From the NCBI GenBank assembly GCA_001025035.1, contig LCZK01000004.1, positions 124,001-188,000 of the forward strand: a stretch of 64,000 nt of DNA. Reading direction: 5' to 3'. The notes below the pieces were generated by a model that was given only the letters and a program-made list of their open reading frames with translations, searched no databases and was not told where the DNA came from. The stretch comes from Actinobacteria bacterium IMCC26207 (GTDB lineage Bacteria > Actinomycetota > Acidimicrobiia > Acidimicrobiales > Microtrichaceae). The translations under genes and the position numbers were made by a program. Position 1 is the first letter of the stretch. Every line of letters begins with the position of its first letter. This document shows, one piece after another, positions 10,009-19,805 of this stretch.

Positions 10009-11255
10009 CAGGTTCCTTCTCCTGGCAGCGAAACTGCCGCACGTTTTGCTGCCGAAGCTCGAATGGACAGTATCAACAAGAACGCTCCTGCCAAAAGACC
10101 TGCTATTGCAGCAAGCCCAGTGGCTGCCAAGTTCCAACCTTGGTCGCTACCGACTCTGACTGCAACAAGCAACAAGAACCATCCGAGCGAAGCAGGAATG
10201 AGCAGTTTCCAACCTAGATCCATGACTTGGTCGTATCGGAACCGAGGCAAGGTTGCACGGAACAGCACGAACATGCACAAGAACACAAGCAGTTTCGAGA
10301 AGAACCAGAAGAGCGGAAGAATGTAGACACCGACCCAGTTCGTCAGGCCGAATGTTGGCCCAGATGGTCCGCCAAAGAACAGCGTCACGATGATTGCCGA
10401 CATGGTTACGGTATTGAGGAACTCGGCCAAGAAGAACATGGCAAAGCGGAACGAGGAGTACTCAGTGTGAAAGCCACCAACGAGTTCTTGTTCGGCCTCA
10501 ACTAAGTCGAAGGGTGGTCGATTGAGTTCTGCTGTTGCAGCAATCGTGAAGATCACAAAGGGCACGAGGCCAGTCATCCAAACGTTCCAGCGAAACCCGG
10601 CCTGCCCGTTGACGATTGCGTTGGTGGACAGTGAACCAGCAATCAGCAACACCGAGGCCAGAGCTAGGCCCAAGGCTGCCTCATACGAGACCATCTGTGC
10701 TGTGGCTCGAACGGATCCCAATAGGGGGTACTTGGACCCCGAGGCCCAACCAGCCAGCATGATGCCGTAGACAGCCAAGGAAGACATGGCAAGAAACAAC
10801 AAGATGCCGATCTGTGGGTCTGCAACCTGCATAAAGGTCTGCTGACCCAGAATGGTGACGACTCCATCAAGGCCGTCGTTAAAGCTGCCAGCAATCGGGA
10901 CAATCGCAAAGGTCAAGAAGGCAGGCACCAAGGACAAGAACGGTGCCAGCTTGAACACAAAGGGATCAGCACGCTCAGGCATGAGGTCCTCTTTGAAGAT
11001 CAACTTCATACCATCGGCGATGGTCTGGAACAGGCCAAAGGGTCCAGCTCGGTTTGGACCGAACCTGTTCTGCATATCGGCAATAACTTTGCGCTCAAAC
11101 CAGACCATCAAGATGACTGAGAGCAGCAGGCCAACAAAGGCCACTACAACTTTGATGAGCACAACGAGCAGAGTGGTGAGGCCCACCTCGCCGCTCAGAA
11201 GCGGGTCGTTGGCAAGCATTCCTGCGATCACGTGCGACTGAAGTGTTGAGGTCAT
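10008..11255 (-). CDS. nuoH: NADH-quinone oxidoreductase subunit H
   Basis: A 415-residue membrane subunit (NuoH/ND1) at the quinone-binding junction of complex I. Diagnostic segments are [20 protein letters not shown], the acidic loop [19 protein letters not shown] that lines the quinone cavity, and [18 protein letters not shown]. About eight to nine helices are visible. It lies one base after the nuoG stop region and overlaps nuoI by one base. Confidence 0.97.
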   Translation of the reverse strand: MTSTLQSHVIAGMLANDPLLSGEVGLTTLLVVLIKVVVAFVGLLLSVILMVWFERKVIADMQNRFGPNRAGPFGLFQTIADGMKLIFKEDLMPERADPFVFKLAPFLSLVPAFLTFAIVPIAGSFNDGLDGVVTILGQQTFMQVADPQIGILLFLAMSSLAVYGIMLAGWASGSKYPLLGSVRATAQMVSYEAALGLALASVLLIAGSLSTNAIVNGQAGFRWNVWMTGLVPFVIFTIAATAELNRPPFDLVEAEQELVGGFHTEYSSFRFAMFFLAEFLNTVTMSAIIVTLFFGGPSGPTFGLTNWVGVYILPLFWFFSKLLVFLCMFVLFRATLPRFRYDQVMDLGWKLLIPASLGWFLLLVAVRVGSDQGWNLAATGLAAIAGLLAGAFLLILSIRASAAKRAAVSLPGEGT

Positions 11256-11256
11256 G

Positions 11257-13755
11257 TCAGCTCACCTCAACCCGAATCTCGCAGACGACATCTGCGGAGT
11301 CGATGAGTAGGCCAGGGTCTGCACCCTCGAGATTGTGGCGCAGGACAGCGGAACCCTTGGGCACTCCGGAATCAACGACTAGTGCAGCAGTGATCGAACC
11401 ATGCGGGGAACTCACCGTGACCGGGGTTCCGTCCTCTGCACCTAGCGGTGCAGCGTCGGCTGGGCTGAGGCGCACGGAAGCAGCCGGGGCAAGACCAGAA
11501 GAAGAATCACAGTGGTGAATCTCTGTGCCTTGGTCATAAAGGGTGCGGTTGACAATGAGTCGCAACGAGTAGGAACTCTGCGGAGCAACGTGGGGAGCCA
11601 CGGGAGTCACGAACGGCCTCGGCCCGAGGTCGAGGAGCAATCCATCGGCAGCATCAGGATGATCCAATGCTGCAGAACTCACACCAGCGTGCACGGCCGA
11701 GTGAGCCATGAACTCATCCCAGAGTTCGTGAGCGTCACGTTCGACACCCAAATCTTTGCCAAGCAGCGCAGCCAACTCTGCAGCGATCATCCAGTCGGTG
11801 CGTGCTGTGCCGGGTGGAGTCACCTTCTGATTCAACCTTGTGACGCGACCTTCAAGGTTGGTGTGGGTTCCCTCGCACTCGGCGAAACCGGCTATCGGAA
11901 AGACGATGTCGGCCTGACGAGTTGAGGCTGTCAAGAAACGGTCCAGCGAAATCACGGTTCGAGCGCCCGCCACGCCACGTCGGGCCAAGGAGCGGTCAGC
12001 AAAATCTGCAAGCGGATCTGCGCCCAGCAGAATAAGAACGTCAACCTTGCTTGCGGCTGCGGCCTGCAGAATCTGCGTTGTGTCCATGCCAGCAGTTGAC
12101 GGAACAGAACCCCAGAGTTCTTTCCATGCCTGGCCATGCTCGGCCAAGCTGCTTCTGCCCGGAAGCATCCCTGGAGTCAGACCGGCTTCAAGGGCACCAC
12201 GCAGGTTTGCTCGACGCAGAGCCGACAAGAATGTTGCCTCAGGAATAGCCTGATGAACTGCCGAAGCCGCAACGGCTACGCAGTCAGCAGATTCAGCCAA
12301 GTTGGCCCGACCAATCACTACATGCAGATTCTGCTCGGCTGCGAGCAGTGCTTGTGATGCCTTGGTGAACTCTGCAGCGTCTATTCCGGGAAGGCCTTGG
12401 TCTGGCAACTCACCTGCAAGGAGCGCTTCAACAAGTTTGGGTAGGTCGGCCGGCCGGTAGTGCAGCGAGGATGACGCATAAGGCGAGAGTCCAGAAGCTG
12501 CGGGACTCAGTTCGATGATTTGAACGCCGTCTTCTTGGGCGGCGTGCTTGAGGCGGATGTAGAGAACCGAGAGTTCTTCTTTGGGATCGGGGCCCATGTA
12601 CAAGACTGTGGATCCAGGTGCGCAGACCTGATCAATCGTTGCGCCCGGCAGGCCCAACACAACCTCGGCTGCAAGGCCGTCGCCGAGTTGTGCATCAACG
12701 TGGTCAGTCCCGATGATTCCCTTGGCGAACTTGGCCCATGCGTACTGTGACTCGTTGGTGAGTTGTGCGCCACCAATCACAGCGACTGAGGTTGGGTCCG
12801 CAGCGCGGATGGCGTCAGCGGCTGCGTTGAGAGCCTCGGCCCAACGAGCAGGACTCAGCGTCCCATCGCTACTGAGCATGAGTGGCTCTGCGAGGCGCTC
12901 TTCGGAATTGATCGCCTCAAAGCCAAAGCGGCCTTTATCGCACAGCCAAGACCAGTTCACGGGATCGGAATCGACTCCCTGAAAGCGCAACACCTGATTG
13001 CGACTCGACTGCACTGTGATCCGGCAACCCACTGAGCAACCGGTGCAGGTGGACTCAACCTCTTCTAAGTCCCATGGCCGTGCGCGGAATCGATACGGCT
13101 TTGCGGTAAGGGCTCCTACCGGGCAGATCTGCACGGTATTGCCCGAGAAGTACGAGCAAAAGGGCTCATCCGGGAAGGTGGCAATCTCGGTGTTGGATCC
13201 GCGATCAATAAAGTGGATGAGTGGATCGCCAGCCACATCCTTGGCAAAGCGAGTGCAGCGGTCACACAGAATGCAACGCTCGCGGTCAAGGTAGACCGTT
13301 TCGGAGATAGCAATCGGCTTCTCGTAATGCCGTTTCTCTTCAACCCAACGTGACTCACCTGGCCCATAGGCCATGGTCTGGTCCTGAAGCGGGCACTCGC
13401 CACCCTTATCGCAAACAGGGCAATCAAGAGGGTGATTGGCAAGCAAGAACTCAAGGATTCCGTCCTGGGCCTTGGACACTTGCTCATTTTTGGTGTCCAC
13501 CACCATCTCTGCGGCAACGGGAATCATGCAACTGGGCTGCAGTGCAGGCCCGCGACCAGTATCAACCTCTACTAGGCACATGCGGCACATACCCACCGGG
13601 TTCATGCGGGGGTGATAACAGAACCTCGGAATGTAGGCATCGTTACGCTCACAGGCGTCGATCAGGAGTTCGCCGTTCTGAGCAGTGACCTCACGGCCGT
13701 CAACAGTGATGGTGACGGGATCGGTGATCTCAATTTTGCGGGGCTTTTCAGACAT
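11257..13755 (-). CDS. nuoG: NADH-quinone oxidoreductase subunit G
   Basis: An 832-residue iron-sulfur subunit related to molybdopterin oxidoreductases. In order it has a [2Fe-2S] domain (CYHPRMNPVGMCRMCLVEV), CPVCDKGGECPLQDQ, ligands RCILCDRCTRF, and a C-x2-C-x3-C group (STCTGCSVGCRI) with a later WLCDKGRFG, matching the extra N7-type cluster found in some bacteria. A degenerate molybdopterin domain follows. I chose ATG 13755 (MSEKPRKIEI): the longer frame to 14016 lies wholly inside nuoF and encodes nothing NuoG-like. This start overlaps the nuoF stop by 8 bp. Confidence 0.95.
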   Translation of the reverse strand: MSEKPRKIEITDPVTITVDGREVTAQNGELLIDACERNDAYIPRFCYHPRMNPVGMCRMCLVEVDTGRGPALQPSCMIPVAAEMVVDTKNEQVSKAQDGILEFLLANHPLDCPVCDKGGECPLQDQTMAYGPGESRWVEEKRHYEKPIAISETVYLDRERCILCDRCTRFAKDVAGDPLIHFIDRGSNTEIATFPDEPFCSYFSGNTVQICPVGALTAKPYRFRARPWDLEEVESTCTGCSVGCRITVQSSRNQVLRFQGVDSDPVNWSWLCDKGRFGFEAINSEERLAEPLMLSSDGTLSPARWAEALNAAADAIRAADPTSVAVIGGAQLTNESQYAWAKFAKGIIGTDHVDAQLGDGLAAEVVLGLPGATIDQVCAPGSTVLYMGPDPKEELSVLYIRLKHAAQEDGVQIIELSPAASGLSPYASSSLHYRPADLPKLVEALLAGELPDQGLPGIDAAEFTKASQALLAAEQNLHVVIGRANLAESADCVAVAASAVHQAIPEATFLSALRRANLRGALEAGLTPGMLPGRSSLAEHGQAWKELWGSVPSTAGMDTTQILQAAAASKVDVLILLGADPLADFADRSLARRGVAGARTVISLDRFLTASTRQADIVFPIAGFAECEGTHTNLEGRVTRLNQKVTPPGTARTDWMIAAELAALLGKDLGVERDAHELWDEFMAHSAVHAGVSSAALDHPDAADGLLLDLGPRPFVTPVAPHVAPQSSYSLRLIVNRTLYDQGTEIHHCDSSSGLAPAASVRLSPADAAPLGAEDGTPVTVSSPHGSITAALVVDSGVPKGSAVLRHNLEGADPGLLIDSADVVCEIRVEVS

Positions 13756-15199
13756 GGCCAACTGCTCCATGCGCCAAACTCGACTGCTCAGGCAGGTCTG
13801 TGAACGGCTCTGAGCTGACCGAGATGAGGTCTCGCTGCACAATCTTTGCCTCAAATTCATGACGGAACCTACGGATGGCAGAGGTGATCGGCGCAACCGA
13901 AGACGGGCCAAGCGGGCAGATCGTGGTCTGCCTTGGGGGGAATGGAATTGCTTCAAGGTCATTGCCAGGATCGGCTGCCACCGGATAGGGCCCGGGAGAG
14001 ATGTTGTCTGCAACATCTAGCAGAAGGTCAATGTCACTTGGGCGGCCGTGGCCATCGAGAATGCGCTGCAAAATCTTTTCTTCCCAGGTGGTGCCTTCAC
14101 GACAGGGAGTGCACTTACCGCAGGACTCACGTGCGAAGAATCTGACAAGTCGAAGCGCAGCACGCACGGCGTCGGTTGTCTCGTCCATAACAACGACTGC
14201 TCCGGAACCCAACATCGAACCTTGGCCACCGATGAGCCGGCCCTCGAGTGGCAAGTCAATCTGCTCAGGGAAGAACCATGGTGCAGAGGCACCGCCGGGA
14301 ATGAACATTTTCAGTTCATGGCCGGTGCGAATTCCGTTCCCGTAGATCTCACTTTCGAACAAATCTCGGAAGGTAGTGGTTCCTTGGGGGATCTCGAAGA
14401 TTCCAGGATTGTTTACATGCCCCGACAAGGCAATCAGGCGGGTTCCGGGACTTGCCTCGGTACCCACCGAGCGGTACTGCTCAACGCCATGGTTGAATAG
14501 CCAAGGAAGGTTCGCCAGGGTCTCGACGTTGTTCACGATGGTGGGGGCCATGTACAGGCCTTTGGCCGCTGGGAAGAACGGCGGCTTTAGTCGCGGCATG
14601 CCACGATTACCTTCAAGTGACTCAATCAGCGCAGTCTCTTCACCCACGATGTAGGCGCCCGCACCCCAGTGCAGAACGATGTCTACGCTGAAGTCGGTCC
14701 CAAGAATGTTCTTGCCAATCAGGCCGGCTGCGTAGGCCTCATTGAGTGCCGCAGCTAAGCGTTCTTGCGCATGGGGCATTTCCCCCCGGGCATACAAAAA
14801 TACTTGTGCGGCACCGATGGCATAGGCAGCAATGAGGCAACCCTCGATCAGCTGATGCGGATCGCGCTCCATGAGCAGGCGATCTTTGTAGGTGCCTGGC
14901 TCAGACTCGTCACCGTTTACCACGATGTAGCGAGGCCATACTCCAGGCGGGCAAAACCCCCACTTGACCCCAGCCGGGAAACCAGCGCCACCGCGGCCGA
15001 GCACGGTTGCGTCTTTGACCACCGCACCCACCTGAGCAGGGCTCATCTCGAGGACTTGGCGAATTGCCTCGTAGCCTTTGTAACTACCAGAAGAGGTGTA
15101 GCCGGCCAGAGTATGGCCATCTGGAACACCGAAACGCGAGGAGACAACTGCTGGTACTCCTTCGGCCATTTTGCTAGCAGGTGTCACGGTCCCGATCAT
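13748..15199 (-). CDS. nuoF: NADH-quinone oxidoreductase subunit F
   Basis: A 483-residue NADH- and FMN-binding subunit of the complex I dehydrogenase module. The nucleotide-binding glycine-rich motif GRGGAGFPAGVKWGF is at about residues 69-83, the second FMN/NADH region at GAGAYIVGEETALIESLEG, and the N3 [4Fe-4S] ligands at ESCGKCTPCREGT. The N-terminus is somewhat longer than in Escherichia coli NuoF. The start overlaps the nuoE stop by four bases. Confidence 0.97.
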   Translation of the reverse strand: MIGTVTPASKMAEGVPAVVSSRFGVPDGHTLAGYTSSGSYKGYEAIRQVLEMSPAQVGAVVKDATVLGRGGAGFPAGVKWGFCPPGVWPRYIVVNGDESEPGTYKDRLLMERDPHQLIEGCLIAAYAIGAAQVFLYARGEMPHAQERLAAALNEAYAAGLIGKNILGTDFSVDIVLHWGAGAYIVGEETALIESLEGNRGMPRLKPPFFPAAKGLYMAPTIVNNVETLANLPWLFNHGVEQYRSVGTEASPGTRLIALSGHVNNPGIFEIPQGTTTFRDLFESEIYGNGIRTGHELKMFIPGGASAPWFFPEQIDLPLEGRLIGGQGSMLGSGAVVVMDETTDAVRAALRLVRFFARESCGKCTPCREGTTWEEKILQRILDGHGRPSDIDLLLDVADNISPGPYPVAADPGNDLEAIPFPPRQTTICPLGPSSVAPITSAIRRFRHEFEAKIVQRDLISVSSEPFTDLPEQSSLAHGAVGHV

Positions 15200-15864
15200 G
15201 AGTTAGTCCCTGCTGTACTAGGAGTGCCTGCATCTGCCGCAGCGGCTGCTTCGGCAAGTTCCCGATGACGCCGCAACCAGACTGGCTCTATCTGATCCTC
15301 GGGCGGAGTGATATTCGCAATTCGATCCTCGCCCAGATCTTGGCGGACTTTGCCAAGCGTTCCGTGCGCTGGAACAACATCATCGAGTGCCCCGCTTCGA
15401 AGTTCCTCGATCAGTTGGTCGAGGTCCTGGGGGGTGAGGCGATGGAAATAGCGGTAGTTGACCTGCACTGCCGGGGCTTCGGTGCAAGCGGCAATACATT
15501 CCACATCTTCGAGAGTGAATAAGCCATCAGCAGTCGTGCCGCCGGGGCGAATACCAAGAGTCTGTTCCGCATGCTCCAAGAGTTCTTCTCCGCCTAAAAG
15601 CTGACACGAAATGTTGGTGCATACGCCCAGACAGAACTTGCCAACGGAGTGCATCTTGAACATCTCGTAGAAGCTTGCTGTGCCGAGCACCTCGGCGGAG
15701 GAACAGCCCACTAACTCTGCAATCTGCGCCATTGAGTCATCGGCTAGGTAGCCATCTTGTTCTTGGGCAAGATGGCAGAGCGGGATGGTTGCAGACTTAG
15801 CAACCGGATAGCGGCGGATGATTTCTTGGGCCAATCGCAGGTTGGCAGGCGAAAAACGGCTCAT
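15196..15864 (-). CDS. nuoE: NADH-quinone oxidoreductase subunit E
   Basis: A 222-residue thioredoxin-fold [2Fe-2S] subunit that forms the NADH dehydrogenase module with NuoF and NuoG. The four cluster ligands are visible in CTNISC and, about 35 residues later, CIAAC. The last 50 residues, including an Ala-rich end, extend past the usual domain. Both ends overlap the neighbours by four bases. Confidence 0.95.
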   Translation of the reverse strand: MSRFSPANLRLAQEIIRRYPVAKSATIPLCHLAQEQDGYLADDSMAQIAELVGCSSAEVLGTASFYEMFKMHSVGKFCLGVCTNISCQLLGGEELLEHAEQTLGIRPGGTTADGLFTLEDVECIAACTEAPAVQVNYRYFHRLTPQDLDQLIEELRSGALDDVVPAHGTLGKVRQDLGEDRIANITPPEDQIEPVWLRRHRELAEAAAAADAGTPSTAGTNS

Positions 15865-17156
15865 CGATCTATCTCACCCATGATGGGGTCAACCGAAGAG
15901 ATAATGGCCACCGTATCGGCAAGGAAGGAGTCTTTCATGAGGTGGGGAAGAGTCTGAAGGTTTACAAAACTCGGTCCACGAATGTGCATACGGAATGGCT
16001 TCGAGGAACCGTCCGAGACGATATAGCAACCCAATTCCCCTCGAGGACTCTCTACTGCGACATACACCTCTCCCTCGGGGACTTTGAATCCCTCGGTGAA
16101 GATCTTGAAGTGATGAATGAGCGCTTCCATAGACTCGTCGATTCGAGCACGAGGTGGCGGGGTGACCTTTTTGTCCTGAACCCGATAGTCACCCTCGGGC
16201 ATCTTTTCGATGATCTGGCGAACGATGCGCATCGACTCACGAATCTCGGCCAAACGGATTGAGTATCGATCAAAACAGTCCCCAAAGGAGCCCGCAATGA
16301 CATCGAACTCGACCTGGTCATATTTCAGATACGGCTGATCGCGGCGAAGGTCCCAGGCGTAGCCTGTGGAGCGAAGAATCGGCCCAGTTGCACCAAGAGA
16401 GAGGGCCTCTTCGGCTGTAATGACACCCACTCCTTGCAGACGGTCGCGCCAGATCGGCTGCCCGGTCATGAGTAGATCAAACTCTGCGAGTCGATCCGGG
16501 ATGATGTCAAGAATCGCGGAGAGTTCTTCCTCCCAGCCGCCAGGGAGATCTGCTGCTACTCCGCCGGGACGGATGTAGTTGTGATTCATTCGCAAACCGG
16601 TGACGGCCTCGAAGAAGCGCAGCACCTCTTCACGTTCGCGCCACCCGTACAGCATCATGCCAACGGCGCCAAGGTCCATCCCGTTGGTGGCCATGAACAG
16701 CAGGTGCGAGCTCATTCGGTTGAGCTCGGACATCAGCATGCGAATCCATTGCCCTCGATCTGGCACTTCGATTCCAAGCAGTTCTTCTACTGCAAGCGAA
16801 AACACCAACTCATTAAAGAGCGGTGCTGCGTAGTCCATCCGAGTGACGTTGGTGGCACCCTGCAGATAGGTGAGTTCTTCACCCGTCTTTTCCATGCCGG
16901 TATGCAAATAGCCAATGACCGGCTTTGAACGCGTGATCGTTTCGCCGTCCATCTCAAGTACGAGTCGCAGCACACCATGTGTCGAGGGATGCTGCGGGCC
17001 CATGTTCATGATCATTCGCTCGCCAAGGCCCTCTTCGGTAGGAGCCTGGTAGCCGGATTTTTGCTCGGCTTCTGTCTCGGAGAGTCGCAGGACTGACCCA
17101 TCAGAGGTGAGGCGATCGCGAGCAGAATTGAGAGTGGTCAGATCAGTACTAGTCAT
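15861..17156 (-). CDS. nuoD: NADH-quinone oxidoreductase subunit D
   Basis: A 431-residue 49-kDa-type subunit of complex I, related to the large subunit of NiFe hydrogenases and lining the quinone site with NuoB. Conserved segments are NMGPQHPSTHGVLRLVLEMD, GYLHTGMEKTGEE and LQGATNVTRMDY. The C-terminus keeps PFRMHIRGPSFVNLQ and DPIMGEIDR. NuoC and NuoD are separate genes here, not fused as in enterobacteria. The start overlaps the nuoC stop by four bases. Confidence 0.97.
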   Translation of the reverse strand: MTSTDLTTLNSARDRLTSDGSVLRLSETEAEQKSGYQAPTEEGLGERMIMNMGPQHPSTHGVLRLVLEMDGETITRSKPVIGYLHTGMEKTGEELTYLQGATNVTRMDYAAPLFNELVFSLAVEELLGIEVPDRGQWIRMLMSELNRMSSHLLFMATNGMDLGAVGMMLYGWREREEVLRFFEAVTGLRMNHNYIRPGGVAADLPGGWEEELSAILDIIPDRLAEFDLLMTGQPIWRDRLQGVGVITAEEALSLGATGPILRSTGYAWDLRRDQPYLKYDQVEFDVIAGSFGDCFDRYSIRLAEIRESMRIVRQIIEKMPEGDYRVQDKKVTPPPRARIDESMEALIHHFKIFTEGFKVPEGEVYVAVESPRGELGCYIVSDGSSKPFRMHIRGPSFVNLQTLPHLMKDSFLADTVAIISSVDPIMGEIDR

Positions 17157-17722
17157 CGCGCTGTTGAAGCACCTTTGAACTGAACTGGGATTCTGCCGAG
17201 TTCATAATCTTTGCGTAGGGGGTGGCCAACCCATTCATCTGGCATCAGAATGCGAGTCATATCGGGGTGGCCATCAAAGCTAATACCGAACATGTCAAAG
17301 ACCTCACGCTCGGGATTTTCTACTGAGGGGTGGATCTGAAACAAGGTCGCCAACTGAGGGTCGGATTCTGGAACCTGCACACGCAACCTGATGCGACTTC
17401 TGTCGCTGTGACTTATCAGGCCAACCACTACCTCGAAGCGTTCCGGGGCAACTCCCGCAGGCAGATTTCGATTTGGTCCGTAGCCCAGATAGTCGACCCC
17501 ACACAGGTCTATGCACATCCAATAGCCAAGCTCACGCAACGAGGCAACTAGTGCGACGTACTCCTCTCTAGAGGGGTGAAGCACGACCTGGCCACGTGAC
17601 TCGCTCACGGGTACACCATGCAGAAGCTCGGGCTGTGGGAGTTCCTCTTCGGGAACCTCTTCTACAGACTCCTCGGCTAGCTCGGCGTCATCTATGGATG
17701 GAGTCTCGGCATCTGACATCAC
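17153..17722 (-). CDS. nuoC: NADH-quinone oxidoreductase subunit C
   Basis: A 189-residue 30-kDa-type subunit of the complex I connecting module. The family signature [20 protein letters not shown], then [20 protein letters not shown], is near the C-terminus. The first 30 residues are unusually acidic ([19 protein letters not shown]), a disordered extension not seen in most NuoC. It lies between nuoB and nuoD with four-base overlaps. Confidence 0.95.
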   Translation of the reverse strand: MMSDAETPSIDDAELAEESVEEVPEEELPQPELLHGVPVSESRGQVVLHPSREEYVALVASLRELGYWMCIDLCGVDYLGYGPNRNLPAGVAPERFEVVVGLISHSDRSRIRLRVQVPESDPQLATLFQIHPSVENPEREVFDMFGISFDGHPDMTRILMPDEWVGHPLRKDYELGRIPVQFKGASTAR

Positions 17723-18303
17723 CGTGTTCCGATAGTCAACGCCGAGGAGGTCGGCAGTTGCAGTTCATCAAGATGCACTCCTGCTCCCGCGCCAGTTACT
17801 TCTCGGCGACGCATAATTTCGCCTGTCTCGATAAGTTCGTGCAGCGTCACAATCGCCTGCAGCAGGGTTTCTGGGCCTGGGGGGCAACCAGGTGCGTAGA
17901 CGTCAACCGGAACGATGGTGTCGACTCCCTGAACCAAAGCGTAATTATTGAACATGCCGCCCGATGAGGCGCACACCCCCATAGAGATCACCCATTTAGG
18001 TTCCATCATCTGGTCATAGATCTGCCGAAGAACGGGTGCCATCTTTTGCGAGACACGGCCGGCAACAATCATGATGTCTGCCTGACGAGGCGAAGCACGA
18101 AACACTTCCATACCAAACCTTGCAAGGTCATAGTGCGGACCACCAGTTGCCATCATCTCGATTGCACAACACGCAAGGCCAAATGTGGCGGGCCAAGAAC
18201 TATGTGAACGTGCCCAGCGAATCAGGTCTTCAACTCGTCCTGTCAGGAAGTTGTGCTCCAAGCCAGCCAATCCATCGGCTTGGACATTGGCAACGATTCC
18301 CAT
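17719..18303 (-). CDS. nuoB: NADH-quinone oxidoreductase subunit B
   Basis: A 194-residue subunit carrying the terminal N2 [4Fe-4S] cluster that reduces quinone. The tandem cysteines of the cluster are in [15 protein letters not shown], and the other ligands are in [15 protein letters not shown] and [16 protein letters not shown]. Length and motif order are typical of the family. It abuts nuoA, sharing one base, and overlaps nuoC by four. Confidence 0.97.
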   Translation of the reverse strand: MGIVANVQADGLAGLEHNFLTGRVEDLIRWARSHSSWPATFGLACCAIEMMATGGPHYDLARFGMEVFRASPRQADIMIVAGRVSQKMAPVLRQIYDQMMEPKWVISMGVCASSGGMFNNYALVQGVDTIVPVDVYAPGCPPGPETLLQAIVTLHELIETGEIMRRREVTGAGAGVHLDELQLPTSSALTIGTR

Positions 18304-18791
18304 TAGGCCACCTCTCGAACTGCATCATCTGAAGGAACCGGAGCGGCTTCTCGACCAACTGCGCCAACTCGGCGGATAGTTGTTTCGGTGGTTCGATCGC
18401 TAGCGAGCAGCAAGCTAGAGCGGCGCAGGTGCTTCACTGGTCCCCAATCCAAAGCCCCGTTACTAATCAGGTACAAGAAGGACTCAAACACTGCCGCAGA
18501 GAAAATCAGAATTGCTGCAAGGCCGTACCCGCCCAGTTCTCGGTACACCATCGTAAATGGGTAGAAAAAGATGATCTCAATATCAAAGACAATGAAGATC
18601 ATGGCAATCAGGTAGAAGCGGACAGGGAAACGCTCTGGTGGTTCTTCCACATCTACGATTCCGCACTCATATGCCATCACCTTCGCAGCCGTAGGCCGCG
18701 CTGGCATCAGGATCTTTGATGTCAACAAGCTGATCGCGCCAAATCCGGCAGTCAGAACTAACAGCGCAATCAAGGGTAGGTACTGCGCCAT
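18303..18791 (-). CDS. nuoA: NADH-quinone oxidoreductase subunit A
   Basis: A 162-residue membrane subunit with three helices. The conserved loop [25 protein letters not shown] and the glutamate-containing helix [15 protein letters not shown] are diagnostic of NuoA/ND3. The C-terminus is about 40 residues longer than usual and hydrophilic. I chose ATG 18791 ([11 protein letters not shown]), one base after the preceding gene's stop codon. The open frame extends to 18929 inside that gene but reads as non-coding. Confidence 0.95.
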   Translation of the reverse strand: MAQYLPLIALLVLTAGFGAISLLTSKILMPARPTAAKVMAYECGIVDVEEPPERFPVRFYLIAMIFIVFDIEIIFFYPFTMVYRELGGYGLAAILIFSAAVFESFLYLISNGALDWGPVKHLRRSSLLLASDRTTETTIRRVGAVGREAAPVPSDDAVREVA

Positions 18792-18792
18792 C

Positions 18793-19788
18793 TCAGCTGG
18801 CCTTTCCGTCCCAAGCAGCACGCATGGCAGCGGACTTCTTGTCACGGGTGTGCAGCATCCAACAGAACACAAAGAACAAGATTCCGCTGAACAGAGCAAA
18901 GAGTGCTGGAATGACCCGCTTGTTGCCAAGATTGCGCTCGAGAATCACTGTGATCGTCGAGGCCGTGGTGTCGATTTCTGCCGGAGGAGGAGCCTCACCC
19001 GGAGCCACTACCACCTCGGCATTTTTTTGAATGGTAATTGCGGCATACAAGGTGGGGTTCTTGATTTGCAGAGTCGTTTCGATCCGATGACGTACCCTCT
19101 GGAATAGTGAACGCTCACCCTTGACGGTCTCCGGCTCGGCTGCATTCTTGCCGCCGTAGAAGAAGACATCCTTGACGGTGTAATCCGAGGCAGTGGTGTC
19201 GGTCCCAAATACTTGCGCAGCAGCGATCGCCGCATCTGAAGAAGCAATGGCCTCGCCCCGGCGGGAATCTGACTCTGCAAGGATCCGCCAACCGCCGAGT
19301 TGAGTGTCCAGTTCAGTCTTGAGTTCCGGAACCAACGTAGCTACTTGGGTGAGCGACTTTGGAACAAACCCCTCACCCTCGGTGGACTCGATCTGAGCTT
19401 TCACCTCTGGATTATTTAACTCAAAAGTTGTGAGGAGTTCTTGTGCAGACTTCACTTGCCCAGCTGAAGCATCTGTAATTGGGAGTTTGTCGACATTCTC
19501 GGTGATTGTGTCAGAACTTCGATCAAAGTTGATCTCTTTTGCAGTCCAAGAAGGTGCTTTGCCGATCATGCCGATGCCATAAATCGTCCAGAAAATTCCT
19601 AGCGAGAAACACCAGCCAGTAAGGGCTGCCACCGTGATCAGGAATCCGGTTCGGACTCCAGTATTGGTTGCGTTGAGTAAGAGGACCGACCCTACGAGTA
19701 CCCCGACAGCGACCATAACCACGAGCACGCCACGAATGGTTGGATCAAAGGCTATAGCTGCAAGGAGATACCCCGTACTTGATGACAT
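18793..19788 (-). CDS. Unrecognised membrane protein between cytochrome bc and nuo genes
   Basis: A 331-residue protein that I do not recognise. Two transmembrane segments are near the N-terminus (about residues 18-40 and 46-76), followed by a soluble domain of about 200 residues with Ala- and Glu-rich helices, and a last hydrophobic helix at about 293-313 before a basic tail. The large middle part has no cysteine pair or haem motif. It is encoded between the dihaem cytochrome c gene (17-bp gap) and nuoA (1-bp gap), so it is co-transcribed with both complexes. A role as an accessory or assembly factor for the respiratory chain is inference from position only. Confidence 0.7.
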   Translation of the reverse strand: MSSSTGYLLAAIAFDPTIRGVLVVMVAVGVLVGSVLLLNATNTGVRTGFLITVAALTGWCFSLGIFWTIYGIGMIGKAPSWTAKEINFDRSSDTITENVDKLPITDASAGQVKSAQELLTTFELNNPEVKAQIESTEGEGFVPKSLTQVATLVPELKTELDTQLGGWRILAESDSRRGEAIASSDAAIAAAQVFGTDTTASDYTVKDVFFYGGKNAAEPETVKGERSLFQRVRHRIETTLQIKNPTLYAAITIQKNAEVVVAPGEAPPPAEIDTTASTITVILERNLGNKRVIPALFALFSGILFFVFCWMLHTRDKKSAAMRAAWDGKAS

Positions 19789-19805
19789 ATTTGGCTCCAG
19801 AGTCC

